This document shows positions 47,502-59,086 of a stretch of 64,000 bases of DNA, one piece after another; position 1 is the first letter of the stretch, and every line of letters begins with the position of its first letter. The notes below the pieces were generated by a model. It searched no databases. It was not told the DNA's origin and saw only the letters and a list, made by a program, of their open reading frames with translations. Source of the DNA: Pratylenchus scribneri (lineage: Eukaryota; Nematoda; Chromadorea; Rhabditida; Pratylenchidae); NCBI GenBank assembly GCA_030063045.1, contig JAQSEB010000016.1, positions 124,001 to 188,000 on the forward strand. Direction: 5' to 3'. The position numbers and the translations under genes are program-made.

Positions 47502-47820
47502 ACTGACCAACTTGTCGTGGCCAACTGTTACAATTTAGAATAGCTCATCAATTATTAATCAAATTTTGACGCTTTTTATATCAAAAATAGTTCAACATTG
47601 ATGAGGTTATGCTCAAAAAAAAAAAACATTTAAAACTATTTTACTTGGGATTATTGGAATTTAAAAAATTTTTTTGGCAATATCTCTACCAATTTTGAAT
47701 AAATTTATTAAAATTGATAACATTAACATTAGATAGCCAAGAATCTAATTTGATAGCAAAATCGTAAAAATTGTTTTAATCCTTGATGAGCTATTAAAAT
47801 TTGGGACAAGTTGGGTCGGC
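47502..47820. repeat. Imperfect inverted repeat (probable MITE)
   Basis: TGACCAACTTGTC...AGAATAGCTCATCAA at the left is mirrored by TTGATGAGCTATTAAAATTT...GACAAGTTGGGTCGG at the right, with about 190 bp of AT-rich loop. Arms are about 60 bp with indels. Target duplication not identified. Confidence 0.5.
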
Positions 47821-48029
47821 GAAAATTTCGGCTGTTAACTTTAAAATGAATAAAATATTTTAAAAATGAATTGGCGAAAAAAAATTATTTATATTATATT
47901 GAATTATAGTTCCTTAAATGTTGAAATGTGAATTCTCAAATTTCCCACATTATACAATTCTCATAAATTTCAAAATTTAATTAATAAAAAAGTGCAATAA
48001 CCACACAATGGGTAAGCGACGAAACCCCC

Positions 48030-48390
48030 AATCGAATTGTATCAATTGGGAAAATATAAATTAGAAGAATTCCATTAATTTAAAATGAAAATAAAAAATA
48101 CTCTAATTAAATTGTATCAGTTGGGATAGGATAATAGAATTTCATATAATTTAATGCGGAAATAAATATTAATTCATTTTGGGATAATATAATTATTATT
48201 AGAATTCCATTTAAGAGGAAATAAAAATACTCCAATTAAAATTCTATCATTTGGAATGGGAAAATAAATTAGAATTCCACTTAATTCAAAGCGGAAAAAA
48301 TACCAAAATTAAATTTTATCAATTGGGATAAATATAATTATTGGAAATTAGAATTCAACATAATTCAAAGAATGGAGCTAAAATTACCCT
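48030..48390. repeat. Diverged tandem repeat, about 70-bp period
   Basis: AATTGTATCAATTGGGA and TTAGAATTCCA-type words recur five times with small indels (near 48035, 48111, 48170, 48240, 48312). Confidence 0.55.
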
Positions 48391-49269
48391 AGAAAATGAC
48401 TTTTAATATATAATTTTAGTGAGGTGGATGAGTGGGTGTATTAAAAAAATAGCCACTTCCTAATTAGAAACAAAATAAATCTTTTTTTTAGATTTATCTC
48501 CTCCAAATTTTGTGAGATTGTATGCGACCACTTCATTTATTTGACATTAAAAATAGCGTGCAATTTTAAGTTTATGCTTCATTTGACATTCATAATTTGT
48601 TGTTAATTAAAAATAGATAATAAATTGAATACATTTGCTTTTTTTGAAAGGAAGTACAAAACAAACCAATAATTCGTTGAATTATTTGCGTTAAAATTAT
48701 GTGCCATATTTTTTAAGGTCATAACGTAATAACATTTTTCGTAAAATTTAGGGCTTATATGTAGAGAAGATTTATTTTTTCTTGAAAAATGATAAATTTA
48801 TTATGTCAAAAGATATTTTGATTAAATTTAGGTGTATGGAATGTTTAAAAAAGGAAAACATTAATGTTAATAAAGCATGCACAGTATATACGTAGACGTA
48901 ATTCTTACACGTAACGGTTATACACAACGATTTTGGGCAAATTAAACGTTACTTATACACACCTTGATTATACGAATTATAAGTTATACTACTCTAACTA
49001 TACGCAATCCCTATTTTTTAACCTGATTTTTCAATTTTTGAATCTGTATGCCGGATTTTTTTAAAAAAAATAATAATAATTTTTCAAAAGCTAATTCGCA
49101 AAAATAAATCTGTATCCAATTTTAGTCTATTTTTTCCAGAATTTATTAAGATAATTTTTTTCACAAAAAATATTTTGATTAATTTTCAAAATTTTATATT
49201 TAATTATCATTCGAAACACGATTAATTAATTTTTTTTTAAATCAGCTATCTTTTAATATTCATTCATAG

Positions 49270-50480
49270 GTTGAACAAATTATTGGTCTGAAAAAACAAA
49301 ATGAGAATCAGAAGAAGAAATTGATGCGCCGAAATTTATATTTAGAGAAAAATGTGAGAGAAATAATGAAATTTTTAAATAAATTTGGGCAATTTTATTT
49401 TCAGCTTCCGAAATTATTCAGTTTTCATTGTAGAATACCAGCCGAATTGATGAATGAAATATTTGCTTCAATGCCATTTGAAAATGCTTTTGGTCTTCTG
49501 GCCAAAATGCCAAATGGCCTTTTAGCCAAAAATGTTCAAAAAATGATCAATGGCTTTAAAAGGGTTGAATATTTCTAGAAAATTAAAATAATCAACAATT
49601 TTTAAGGAAATGGAGGAAAACAAATGGAATTTTGAAGATTGTGGGCCTTCATTGAGAATTTCTAAGATGGACTCATTGTAAAGCATTCCGGCTCAATAGG
49701 TAAGAAGTATAAATACTAGATAAAAAATTATATAATCATTATTAATAATTTAATTAAGAATTCAATTGCATTCGTGCTATAATGTCAATTCCTCAATACA
49801 CTTTGCCCACCAAAAAACCATCAATTACATTCTATTATGAAGTGGAAATACAAAACAAGACAAATCAGTATTTTATCAAATTTATATTTGATTAAATAAA
49901 AATTGCATTTTATTAAAAATAATAAATTAATTATTAAATAAAATTTAATTTGACAATTACTCTATTATTCAGATTTGGAGGAGGCATTGTAATTGAATTT
50001 TGCGCTAAACAATTTTCATTGAAAGATAAAATTCTTGGTCGATTTAAAAATTCATTTGGGATAATGAACAAAAATTTAATGCAATTTGATGGTGAAGAAT
50101 ACAGTCTCGTATTTCAATATCCCTCTGGATATGATTTTGAGAATGGAGATATAGTTGGCCTTGGCATAATCCATTCCAAGACGAATTTTTCGATGAAATG
50201 TTTTGCAACAATGAATGGCAAATTATTGGGTAAAATTGATGCAAAAATATTTATAAACAATTAAATACTAATAAAAGAAAAATACGTGAGAAAAATTAAA
50301 AAATTAAAACCCTAAAAAATAAATAATTCAAATTTAGGGAAAGTTGAATTGGCATCTAAATTCAGAACATTCAAGCTTTTCCCAGCTGTTAGTATGATTT
50401 ATGGTGGAGATTCAATTCGCGCTAATTTTGGGAAACAGGAATGGCGTTTCAAGGAATTTGGGCGTTTGCTTAAATTATAA
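49270..50480 (+). pseudogene. Coiled-coil SPRY gene with frameshift in exon 3
   Basis: Exons 49270-49353, 49405-49563, 49607-49699, 49759-49867, 49973-50229, 50338-50480. The first visible exon is coiled coil (VEQIIGLKKQNENQKKKL) preceded by an AG; no start codon was found upstream. Exon 2 has IPAELMNEIFASMPFENAF. Exon 3 is 93 nt where all intact paralogues have 94-97 in phase; one base is missing near 49663, giving a premature stop. SPRY exons 4-6 are intact (ITFYYEVEI, DIVGLGIIHS, FATMNGKLLG, RANFGKQEWRFKEFG). Probably a recent pseudogene or an assembly indel. Confidence 0.65.
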
Positions 50481-51375
50481 AAAGAGACATCAAATATCAA
50501 TCAAACAAATAATTTTTCTATTTCTTTAAATTGAATTAATATTTTTTCTATACTATGTTTTATCATATCCTCGATTCTCAATTTTATTTATCTCTTCTTT
50601 ACTTATAATTCGCATTTCAATGAATATAATTTTGGCTTATTTTCTTTTCTTTAAGCAATGATATGATGTTGGGAAAATTTATAAATTATTTTGAATTTAT
50701 AAATTATATACAAAATAAAAAGCTTTGTCACAACGTATTGGGATATAATTTAATATATTATTAAAATCATTAATTCGAAAATAGTTTAAATGATTATGCG
50801 ATCTTTCACCCCATCCCAAATGCTCATTCTATTCATTTTGGCCAATTTGAAAATGAGCAAACAAATAAAAATGGCCCAAATTGAAAACAATGCTACAGTC
50901 TTCTAAAATTAGAAGGAAAATATAGTCAAGAAAGCGAATAATGAAAAAAGACAGAATTTAAATGTTTATATTTAATTTATGTGAAATTAAAAAAAAAATA
51001 GATAAAATTAAAATTGAAATAAATTTTATTATTTTCCCAAATGCTAAATTCAAATTTTTCATTATATAATTCATGAAAAGAACAAAAACTAATAATTATA
51101 TATCATTTGGTCGTTTTTTTAAAGAATCGTTTAAAACAACAAATGTTCCTTATGTTTAAAAATAAATGGATTAAATAATAATCAATTTCTCTCATAAGAA
51201 ATGAAACAATGTAGCAATCATTGGCTAAATCCTTCCTTCACTTTTTCATTTTAAATATGAAAGCGACTGAATTGATTAATCCAAAATGTAAAAACATTTT
51301 GAGAATATTTTTTTTGTCATTTAAAATAGGGCGACTTTTAAATAAATAAAAAAAGCATTCCAGCAAATAAATCTA
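50481..51375. other. AT-rich intergenic DNA, no feature seen
   Basis: A stretch near 50800-50880 (GATCTTTCACCCCATC, then CATTCT and TTTTGGCCAA) recurs near 43425-43500, so it is a diverged dispersed repeat or shared promoter segment. Confidence 0.35.
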
Positions 51376-52964
51376 ATGGCAACCGTAAATTCAATTTTAT
51401 CTATAAAAATTGTCTCACTCTTCATTTTATGCTTCAATTTGGCATTGGCAATTTCGAATTCCAACAATAAAACTTCGTTGGTTGAATTTATCATTCGTCG
51501 ATTGCCAAAAGATCTACCAGAATTGGCAAAATTGGCTGCATCCGATGCAGATTCGATTGTGCAATGGGCATATGAATGTGCAAATCCGATTAGTTTTGTC
51601 AACAAAAGTTTGAGCAAATGGCGTCAAGATATATTGGAAACAGTGGCGAACAGTTCGAACAATGCTAAGGTGGATATTAGAATTGATGAGTTCGTAATTA
51701 ATGCAAATTTATTAATAAATAAATAATCAGAAGATATTTCAATGAATGGAATTAGTAAGTTTTCTTCATAAATTGTGAATTGCCTGTTTTTTATTCTAAA
51801 TTTAAGTTGTTTTTTGCTTGGAGGAATAATTTGAAGATTATAATTTCAATGAAATGAATTAAGCCTCTGGATAGATTTAGCCTGAGAAGCAAAAATAACG
51901 GCGATAGTTCGACACATCTAAAAAAGATTTGGGTTTGGTTCATTCATGGATCTATGAGATAGGTCAATAAACCTAATCCTGTATCTGAGATCCATTTTCC
52001 ATTGAGGGGAGGGGGAACCCTTCTTAAAGAGGTAAGTCATTTTGTCTTTTTTTAGATTGAAATGGAAAATTTGTTCAATTATAACAAACAACAACATATT
52101 GAACGATTTCAAAAATTCATGGACAAACTCGAGGACAACACTGTGGACAAGCAGGCTGCAATTCATTTTATGGTATAAAAAATAGTCATATTATAATTAA
52201 TCAGTCAACACTAATAAAATAAATTTTTATTTCATAGAAAAATGTTTTGATGAATGATGAAATAAGCGCACATCAGAAATGTCTTGGCTTTCTGGCACTG
52301 TATAAAATGGTGTCCTTTCCAACTTGGAATTTGATTTGTGAATCTGGTGCTTGCTTTGATCCACAATTTGGTAAAATTTGAGAAAGAAAATAATTAGGAA
52401 AAGATACAGATCCTTAAAATAAATTATTAAAATAAATAATAATATTTTTTCATCATAAAAAGACAATAGGAAATAATCATCTCAGGAGCAAAATTTTTAA
52501 TGCCTTCTATTTTCAATTTTTGAACCCTTAGTAAGGTAAAAATTAACTATAAATGACTCCGTAATATAAAAATTTGATTGAAAAATGCCTAAAATGAATA
52601 TAAATACATAAATTTCACAATATAATAATTAAAGACGTAATCTTTAAAAATGAACCGTAATTTTCAGAGATTCTAATTCTCAAAAATATAAATCTTTTAA
52701 AAAATGCATTTGAAATTTGGGAATAATTGCACTTAACATAACCATATATTATTTTTATATATTTTTTAAGGCAATCCATTTGTTGAGGTGGCCCCACATG
52801 AATCGCCACTAATCCATACGCGATGGTGGCCCCGATCGTCTACTCTTCCTGATCCTGAGACTGATGAGACAAATATCGGCGTCAATAGAAAGAATATATG
52901 CAATCGAAATATATTCCTATATGAACTGCTAACAAAACATTTGAATGAACTCAAAGAAAAATAA
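51376..52964 (+). CDS. Secreted protein of unknown function, four exons
   Basis: Exons 51376-51693, 52056-52172, 52238-52370, 52771-52964, phases 0,0,1, about 253 residues. Residues 1-26 are a signal peptide (IKIVSLFILCFNLALA). The mature chain is mostly helical: LVEFIIRRLPKDLPELAKLA, then QQHIERFQKFMDKLEDN, then QKCLGFLALYKMVSFPTWN, with cysteines in CANP, KCLG, CESGACF and CNRN. The C-terminal exon starts NPFVEVAPHESPLIHTRWW. If intron 1 (donor TTC|GTAATT) is not spliced, the first exon alone gives a 116-residue secreted protein. No family recognised. Confidence 0.55.
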
Positions 52965-53221
52965 TAAAAACAATCATCAATTGGTTCAAATTAATTTTTC
53001 ATCGAATAATAAAATTTAATAATTGATTCTTATATTTAATCAAATAAACAGTGTTTTCATAAAATCAGAATAATTAATGCTTGTTTCATTTTTTTAAAAT
53101 ATAGCATCGAAGAATTTAAATTTTTAAAATTTTAAATATATAAATGGATTATGTGGTTGGAAATTAATTAGAATCTATAAAGAAGACAGATAAAGTAGTT
53201 TAACTTCCTTTGTTTCTGCTA

Positions 53222-53308
53222 TATTTCAAAATAGAATGCAATCATTGGTTTGATAAGGTCCTTAAATTTGAATGACGGAATTGACAAAACTCCTCGAACG
53301 CAATTCCA
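53222..53308 (-). pseudogene. SPRY-family internal-exon remnant
   Basis: The minus strand reads WNCVRGVLSIPSFKFKDL and IKPMIAFYFEI then a stop, matching the small exon that starts the SPRY fold (NSVRA..PIP...FYFEM). Confidence 0.6.
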
Positions 53309-53379
53309 AAAAAAATTCAGTTCAATTTTTCCACACATCTCCGAGAAATCCGGGGGACAAAACATTATCGGTTCTCTAA

Positions 53380-54520
53380 AATTCATTCAATGAAAGTAGT
53401 AAAAATTTATATGTTTGTCGCATTCTGCGAATATTTTCCCTTTTTCCCAGCCGCCTCCTCCTTCCCCTCCCCATCCTCCTTCTTCTTTCCGCTAAATCAT
53501 CAACAATAACTCTCTGCTCTAATTAAAGGCCATTGGAGCCTCTTAATTCTAATCAAATGTAATTATTCAATTATAAATTTTATTGAACTTTAAACCCATT
53601 AATCAAAAAAGAACTTCTCAATTTTGTCATTGGGAAAAAAGTAGCATTTATTATTATCAACAATGGAGGAAATTTGGAAGAAGGCAGTAGGTACTTAGCC
53701 CCCAGGGGGGCAAACATGGGTAAGGCATTTTTCCTGGCCAACGCCTGTAGGCTTCCTTTTTTAGGGGTAGGCCTATACCTATTCGATTACTTTTTTTTTA
53801 TGCCAGATGGTCCCCCCTCTTTCCCTCCTTGGAGGGGAAGAGAGCCTCTGCCTATTCGATAACTTCAAATTTCCCTTTCTTTTCAGTTCGGACCCAGACC
53901 ACCCGCTGTGTTTTGTCCCCCAACCGCCCGACGTCCGATGACCATTGACCATTTGCCAATTTTTTGGCGGGAAAAAAAAAGAGCCCATGGATATGTGGCA
54001 ATTTTTGGCGGGCAAAATTGGTAAGGGAAGGGAATGGATTTGAGGGAATGGATAAAATGATGATGATTAATGATCCCCTTTCCCTCAATTTCCATTTTTA
54101 GATGCGAAGCAATGGAGGGAATGGAGGGGAATTGAGCCAACCCAACGGCGTTTATGATGATTAATGACCGGAATTGAGGAGGGAACAAAAAAATGAAAAT
54201 TAATTTGAATAATAATAAATCACTTTCCCTCCAATAAAAATTTGGTTTTATCAATTTTATTCTTTGGATATTTAAAATAAATGAATTAAAAATAAATTAA
54301 AATAATGAATGAAAGATTATATTTAAAAAACAAAATTGAGTCAAAAATTAACATTTGTTGTTGTTGAGGGAGAGATTTCGTTTATTGAAATTAATTAAAA
54401 AAATAAATGAGCCAGATCGATTTTATGAGGTGAGGAGGAGGGAGATTTTTTTGATTGGAAAAGGGGTTGGTCGGAATGGATTTGTCTTCCTTCTTTCATC
54501 TTTTTCCCCACGCATTCAAT
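53380..54520. other. Composition change: C/T- and G-rich non-coding stretch with paired E2F-like words
   Basis: At about 53450 the sequence shifts from AT-rich to pyrimidine-rich (CCTCCTCCTTCCCC) and mixed GC. CCTATTCGAT occurs twice (about 53775 and 53850). TTTTTGGCGGGAAAA at 53961 and TTTTTGGCGGGCAAAA at 54002 match the E2F-type TTTGGCGGGAAA consensus, 41 bp apart. The open frames here are not supported by splice structure or domains. It is the left edge of the GC-richer gene block. Confidence 0.4.
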
Positions 54521-56886
54521 TCAATCAAAAACCATTCTGATTGTCTTTCCCTGTTTTTTCGCAAGTTCCTTTGTCATCTTATTTATTAATTAAAATTATT
54601 TTAATAATTTTCCTCAATTTTTTACCTCAATCAATGATGATAATGATCCAGCTTCCGCCAATTGAGTTGCCTTCCCGACCACCTCCTTCTTTTCTTCTTT
54701 CACCTCCGATGTGCCTGGCATTGCCATCTAAAATTGCTCATTTAATATAATGCTCAATTAAAAAAAATCTCATTTACCTTTGGATCCTCCGTTTCAAGAA
54801 GCGATGGAGCATATTTTGGATGGGTCACTTCGCTGATTGACTGAAAAAAAAAATAACTCATTAAATACAATACAAAATTAAAAAAATAAAAATTTTCTAC
54901 CCGATCATAATTTGGAGGAGTCCCAAAAAAGAATGATGACTAAATTAAATAATACCAATTAACTCATTTAATAAAATATCCATTTTTTACCTCATCATCA
55001 TCCGGCTTGGTCTCATTTTCCTCCACCTTCTCTGGGTTCGGATTGGCCTCAATTGTCTCCACCTTCTTTGGGCTGGTCTAAAATAATAAAATTTACTCAT
55101 TTAATAAAAAAAATCTATTTGTACCTCATGCGGTTTAGCCTCAATTGCCTCCACATTCTTTGGACCGGTCTCGACATTGGCGGAATTGTCGTTGGTGGTG
55201 TTGTTGACGATGACGTTCGGAATGAGCCCAACGGCGCCATCCGCACCATTTGTAATGATGACGGCTCCCTTTAATATTAGTTTTTACTCAATTAAAAATA
55301 AATAAATTTCTCACCTGAAGCTCAATTCCTCCATTGGTGCCATCCTCAATTCCTCCATCGCCAACAGACAATTGATCCGAAATTGAGCGTCCATCGGTGT
55401 CCTCATCATCGTCTTTGTTTTCGGGCTTGATCTTCTAAAAAAATTTTTTATTCAAAATACTCATTTTTTTAAAAAAAAAATACCTTTGATGGTTGAACAT
55501 CTTCAAATTCATTTGCAGGCTTCGGCTTTGCTCTTTTCCCTCTTCTCCCCACGGTCAACCCTCTATTCTTCTCTCTCTCTCCCATTATCTCCAGATCGGA
55601 CATTGCCTAAAAATTTTTTACTTAATTAAAAAATCCTTTTTTTTTGTTCTCTACCTCGCATGTTTTCTTATGTCTGTTGTAATTTGACATTTTAGCCAAA
55701 TTGACAGCCATGAAACAGCACAAACACTATATTTTTTTTGTTAATTTTATTAAATAAAGAAAAACAAAACTTACACGCTCAATTCCGCTCGGATCATTTG
55801 CCAACCCGCATTTTGGAGGCTGGAAAAAACATTTTTTTTTATTTGCTCATTAAAAATATAAAGACTTACAATGGGGATGGTTGGATCAAACCCTTGTCCC
55901 GGTGGATCATTCTAAAAGGAAAAAATAAAATCGATTAACTCAATTAAAAAAGAATAATAACCCACCTCATCCAATGAACTTCCAATGCTTCCGCCGCCCT
56001 CGGTTGTCGCTGGAATCGGAGACCGTTTTGAGGTGGATGAAGAACCATCGCCATTTTGTTCAATTTTTGACTAGAAAAAAATGCTCAATTTTGTTTTTTA
56101 TAAAAAATATTTACCGCAACCAGACGTTGACGTATTGGCGGACGTGCGGTCGCCAAAACCTGCTGAGCATGAGGCGGAATTGCGTTCACCATAATTTGAG
56201 CATGGACCGGAGGAGTGGATTGAACCTAAATTATTTAATATTCAATTAATTTTTTTTGCTCATTTAAAAAATACCTTTTGAATGGCTCCTATTTCTTTTT
56301 CCGTCGTTTCCAATTCGGTTTTTTTATGCCGAATGTCCGAAAGAAGGTCCTTCTGAGACGAAAAAAAAACATGAAATAATAAAAAAATAATTACCCATTC
56401 AGTATTCCTTCGCCGTTTGAGCCTTTCTTTCCGAACAATGAGCTCTTCTTTGCGAACATTGAGCGCCTTCAACTCAGTTTCCTCAAATTAAAAAATTTTT
56501 TTTGTATATTTAAAATTAATTAAAAAATACCACATCCGCCTCGCCTTTATCCAGTTCGGTCTTTAGTTGAGCCTAAAAAGAAAATATAAAAAATATGGTA
56601 ATAAAAAAAATTATAAACCGCTTGAGCTTCGAGAGCATTGATTTCCGAAGCGAGTCCATCCCTTTTTGCCGCCAAATCGCTCAATTTTCCTCCATTTTCG
56701 GCCTCCAATACCGCCGCCTTCTTCTTCTTTTCAGCCTCCAGCGCCGCATCGGCTTTCGCTTTTGCATCCTTAATTGTTTAAATTTAATAAAATTTTATTT
56801 AAAAAAATGGTTACAATTTCCGCCAACTGCCGCATTAATTCTTGCCTCTCTGAAGGATTCATTTTCTTCAAACTATCAATGTCCAT
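54521..56886 (-). CDS. 18-exon gene with exclusively phase-0 exons
   Basis: Exons from ATG 56886: 56886-56815, 56768-56619, 56572-56531, 56481-56395, 56352-56275, 56225-56115, 56070-55966, 55911-55870, 55819-55775, 55726-55655, 55606-55484, 55434-55315, 55268-55125, 55077-54991, 54939-54901, 54840-54778, 54727-54626, 54577-54521. Every one is a multiple of three (39-150 nt), with GT/AG introns of about 45-70 nt, so the joined protein is about 511 residues. The N-terminal third is coiled coil (DAKAKADAALEAEKKKK, RKEELIVRKERLKRRR). Then come P/Q-rich segments, a C2HC-like finger in exon 10 (CLCC...NRHKKTC), a basic stretch (TVGRRGKRAKPKP), and repeated acidic T/P/E-rich exons (KKVETIEANPNPEKVEENE). 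No signal peptide or known domain. Because all exons are symmetric, any subset can be skipped in frame. Confidence 0.68.
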
Positions 56887-57436
56887 TGTTTGAAGAAAAA
56901 AATTGAATTGAATTGAGCTAACGTTTTCTTAATAAATAAATAAATTAATAAATAAATTAATTAAATACGTTAAAATAATGTTATTTTAACTAAAAATAAT
57001 ATATTAAGCGGCGAGGAATTGGGTTGGAATGATGAAGGAAAAAAAATGATGACGAACAGCGGGATGTCCAAGGTCAATCGATGAGTCCCCTATAGGAGCA
57101 TAAGCCGCATCAGTCGAGCGCTGATATATATGGGAACACAAAACTCTGACTCTTGTCTCTTCATTTCCTATACTCACTCAATTGTTTCTCTTTACTCTAA
57201 TTTTCTTTAATAAAAAAATGACTGGAATTCCTTTCTCTCTTTTCCGCATACTAGTTTTCTCTACTATTTATTTCCAAGAGCCTATACTGTAGCTCATTAT
57301 TGTAAAAAAAAATAATTTTTAACCGATTAACCATAGACATAATTCGCTCCAAAAATAAATCCACTAATTAATTAATTATTAATTTTCTCTAGAGCTCATT
57401 CATTAAATTCAAATTGAATATAACAATTTTCAAACA
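56887..57436. promoter_or_regulatory. Divergent promoter region
   Basis: Separates the minus-strand 18-exon gene from the plus-strand gene at 57437. A GC-richer core at 57000-57130 (CCCCTATAGGAGCATAAGCC, GTCGAGCGCTGATATATATG) is followed by AT-rich DNA. GATATATATGGGA could serve as a TATA element. No RNA gene recognised. Confidence 0.35.
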
Positions 57437-57984
57437 ATGGATAATCAAAATTTGTCGTCTACAAACAGCCCGAAATTGAATGCTGAGGCGCCGACATTTG
57501 TTCCGACCAATCAAATTGTGCCATCAAACCCGTTTTTGCCGCCAATTCGACCGCGACTTTGGGATGGTCAAGGTAAAAAAATATTGATATGAATACTAAT
57601 TTGCTCATTTTAGTCATTCAATCGGACCTCATTGAGCGCCTCCATCGTCCACAACTCGCAATGGACCAAATTGAGCATGACCTCGAGTCATTTGTTCGCA
57701 CCGGTAATAATTTCTCTACACCATTTAATAAATTGTTCAATTAAAATCACTTAGAACAGGACCACCAAGACCATCCACCACCACCACCGCAACAAGAGAC
57801 CAACGGGAGGATGCCCCCATTGATGACGGCAATGTGGAACGGTATTATTAATAATAAAGAGTAAAAAAATGATTAATTATTTGATAAAATTTATATAGAA
57901 CGTCTGTTCGTCACTAGCTTTTTGGCTCTTTGTGTGGCCTTCATCCACCTCATTGTGTTCATTATGGTCGCCCTCAACCGCTGA
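57437..57984 (+). CDS. Small tail-anchored membrane protein, phase-1 exons
   Basis: Exons 57437-57572, 57614-57703, 57755-57841, 57899-57984; all introns are phase 1 and about 41-57 nt. About 132 residues. The N-terminus is proline/asparagine-rich (SNPFLPPIRPRLWDGQ), the middle is helical (DLIERLHRPQLAMDQIEHDL), then comes a proline run with glutamines, and the last exon is one membrane span (FLALCVAFIHLIVFIMVALN) ending three residues from the stop, as in tail-anchored proteins. No family recognised. The internal exons are symmetric, as in the neighbouring 18-exon gene. Confidence 0.6.
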
Positions 57985-58361
57985 AAAGAACAAACGGAAC
58001 AAACATTTTTTTTCGATCAATTCAATTTTTCAATGAAAATTCCTCAATAACATTTTTTTTCGGATCTCTTCTCCCCTCATTCAATTTGTGATAACCCCCC
58101 TCCTCAAAAATATTTACTTTTTCAATATTATATATGTGATCTCTTCCATCCAATTTAATGCTCAATTCCATTTTTATAAAAACATTCACTTTTTGTGATT
58201 CATCTCCTTTTTATTGAATAAAATTTTGCTCACACCATATGTTTTATGCAAATGAGCTTGTTATGGGTAAAATGAAAACATGTATGGGGAAAAAATGGAT
58301 CCTTAAGGATAGATCAATTCATTTTCACCAAGTCCTAACAAATTTCTTCCTCCCTAAAAAA

Positions 58362-58890
58362 ATGGATAATAATTTGACTATGGCCAATAATGATAGTTGG
58401 ACTATAGCGGAAAAATGTACATGTCCTACATTCCAATATTGTATTCGTCCTCTTGAATATAAAATACCGCTGTTATGCATCTCCAACAATATTCCGCTGA
58501 ATAATTTCGAGAATTTTCTCATTAATCCGCCAACAATCATGGATTTTAATCTGGCTTTGCTCATAATTTTATGTGTCATCCTATTCTTTGAGGTAAATTT
58601 CCTCCCATTAAAATTGAACTCTATTTTTTTTTTTTTTGTAAATAAAAGATGGCTCAATTCATCCTTTGCTTTGTTGGAATGACTAGAGGCAAACGTTTAC
58701 ATACTACACATCAAAGAGTTCGCCGCCGTCGCCATCGACGGTGTCAAGAAGCGGGTAAGAAAATTGCCTCTCTATTATTACCCCACATTTTTCTCAATTT
58801 CAAGGAGATAATGAGATGATTCCCATGATGGTCATCCGGGCTCGGCCTCCTCCTACACATACCGAAAAACAGAAAAGTATGACGAAATGA
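58362..58890 (+). CDS. Small membrane protein with an arginine-rich tail
   Basis: Exons 58362-58592, 58649-58754, 58805-58890, phases 0 and 1, about 140 residues. The first part has four cysteines (EKCTCPTFQYC, LLCIS). A long hydrophobic span crosses the first junction (FNLALLIILCVILFFE then MAQFILCFVGM). Directly after it comes a strongly basic segment (RVRRRRHRR), and the tail is proline-rich (IRARPPPTHTEKQK). Such a membrane-plus-basic layout would suit a small nucleic-acid-binding or virion-type protein, but that is inference. In-frame ATGs exist upstream to about 58239; 58362 was chosen because the upstream codons look like leader DNA. Confidence 0.5.
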
Positions 58891-59022
58891 ACATGAAGAA
58901 TTGAGAGGAGGAATGCATATTTATCTGGGCACATAAATCATTTATTTTAATTAATTCATTTTTTAAAATTCGGGTTTTAATAAAATTTATCGGAATAATT
59001 TTATGGATCCATTAACCTGGAG

Positions 59023-59030
59023 TATAAATA
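59023..59030 (+). promoter_or_regulatory. TATA box of the 59087 gene
   Basis: TATAAATA, 57 bp before the ATG at 59087. Its position inside the longest open frame argues that translation starts at 59087, not at the ATG at 59003. Confidence 0.5.
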
Positions 59031-59086
59031 CCCAAGAAATTCGATTCCTCAAGCCATTTTTTTTTCATATACCCCTCTCAAAAAAA

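Larger units (their letters stand above)
47302..49269. other. AT-rich intergenic DNA with repeats
   Basis: Holds the inverted repeat 47502-47820 and a diverged tandem repeat 48030-48390. At 48880-48990 an unusual run of TATAC/GTATA words (AGTATATACGTAGACGTAAT and similar) shows weak dyad symmetry. No exon was seen until the SPRY gene. Confidence 0.4.

Noticed and set aside
59003..59086. Upstream start for the acidic gene
   Set aside because: A TATAAATA box lies inside this stretch, so transcription probably starts after it. The ATG at 59087 is preferred.
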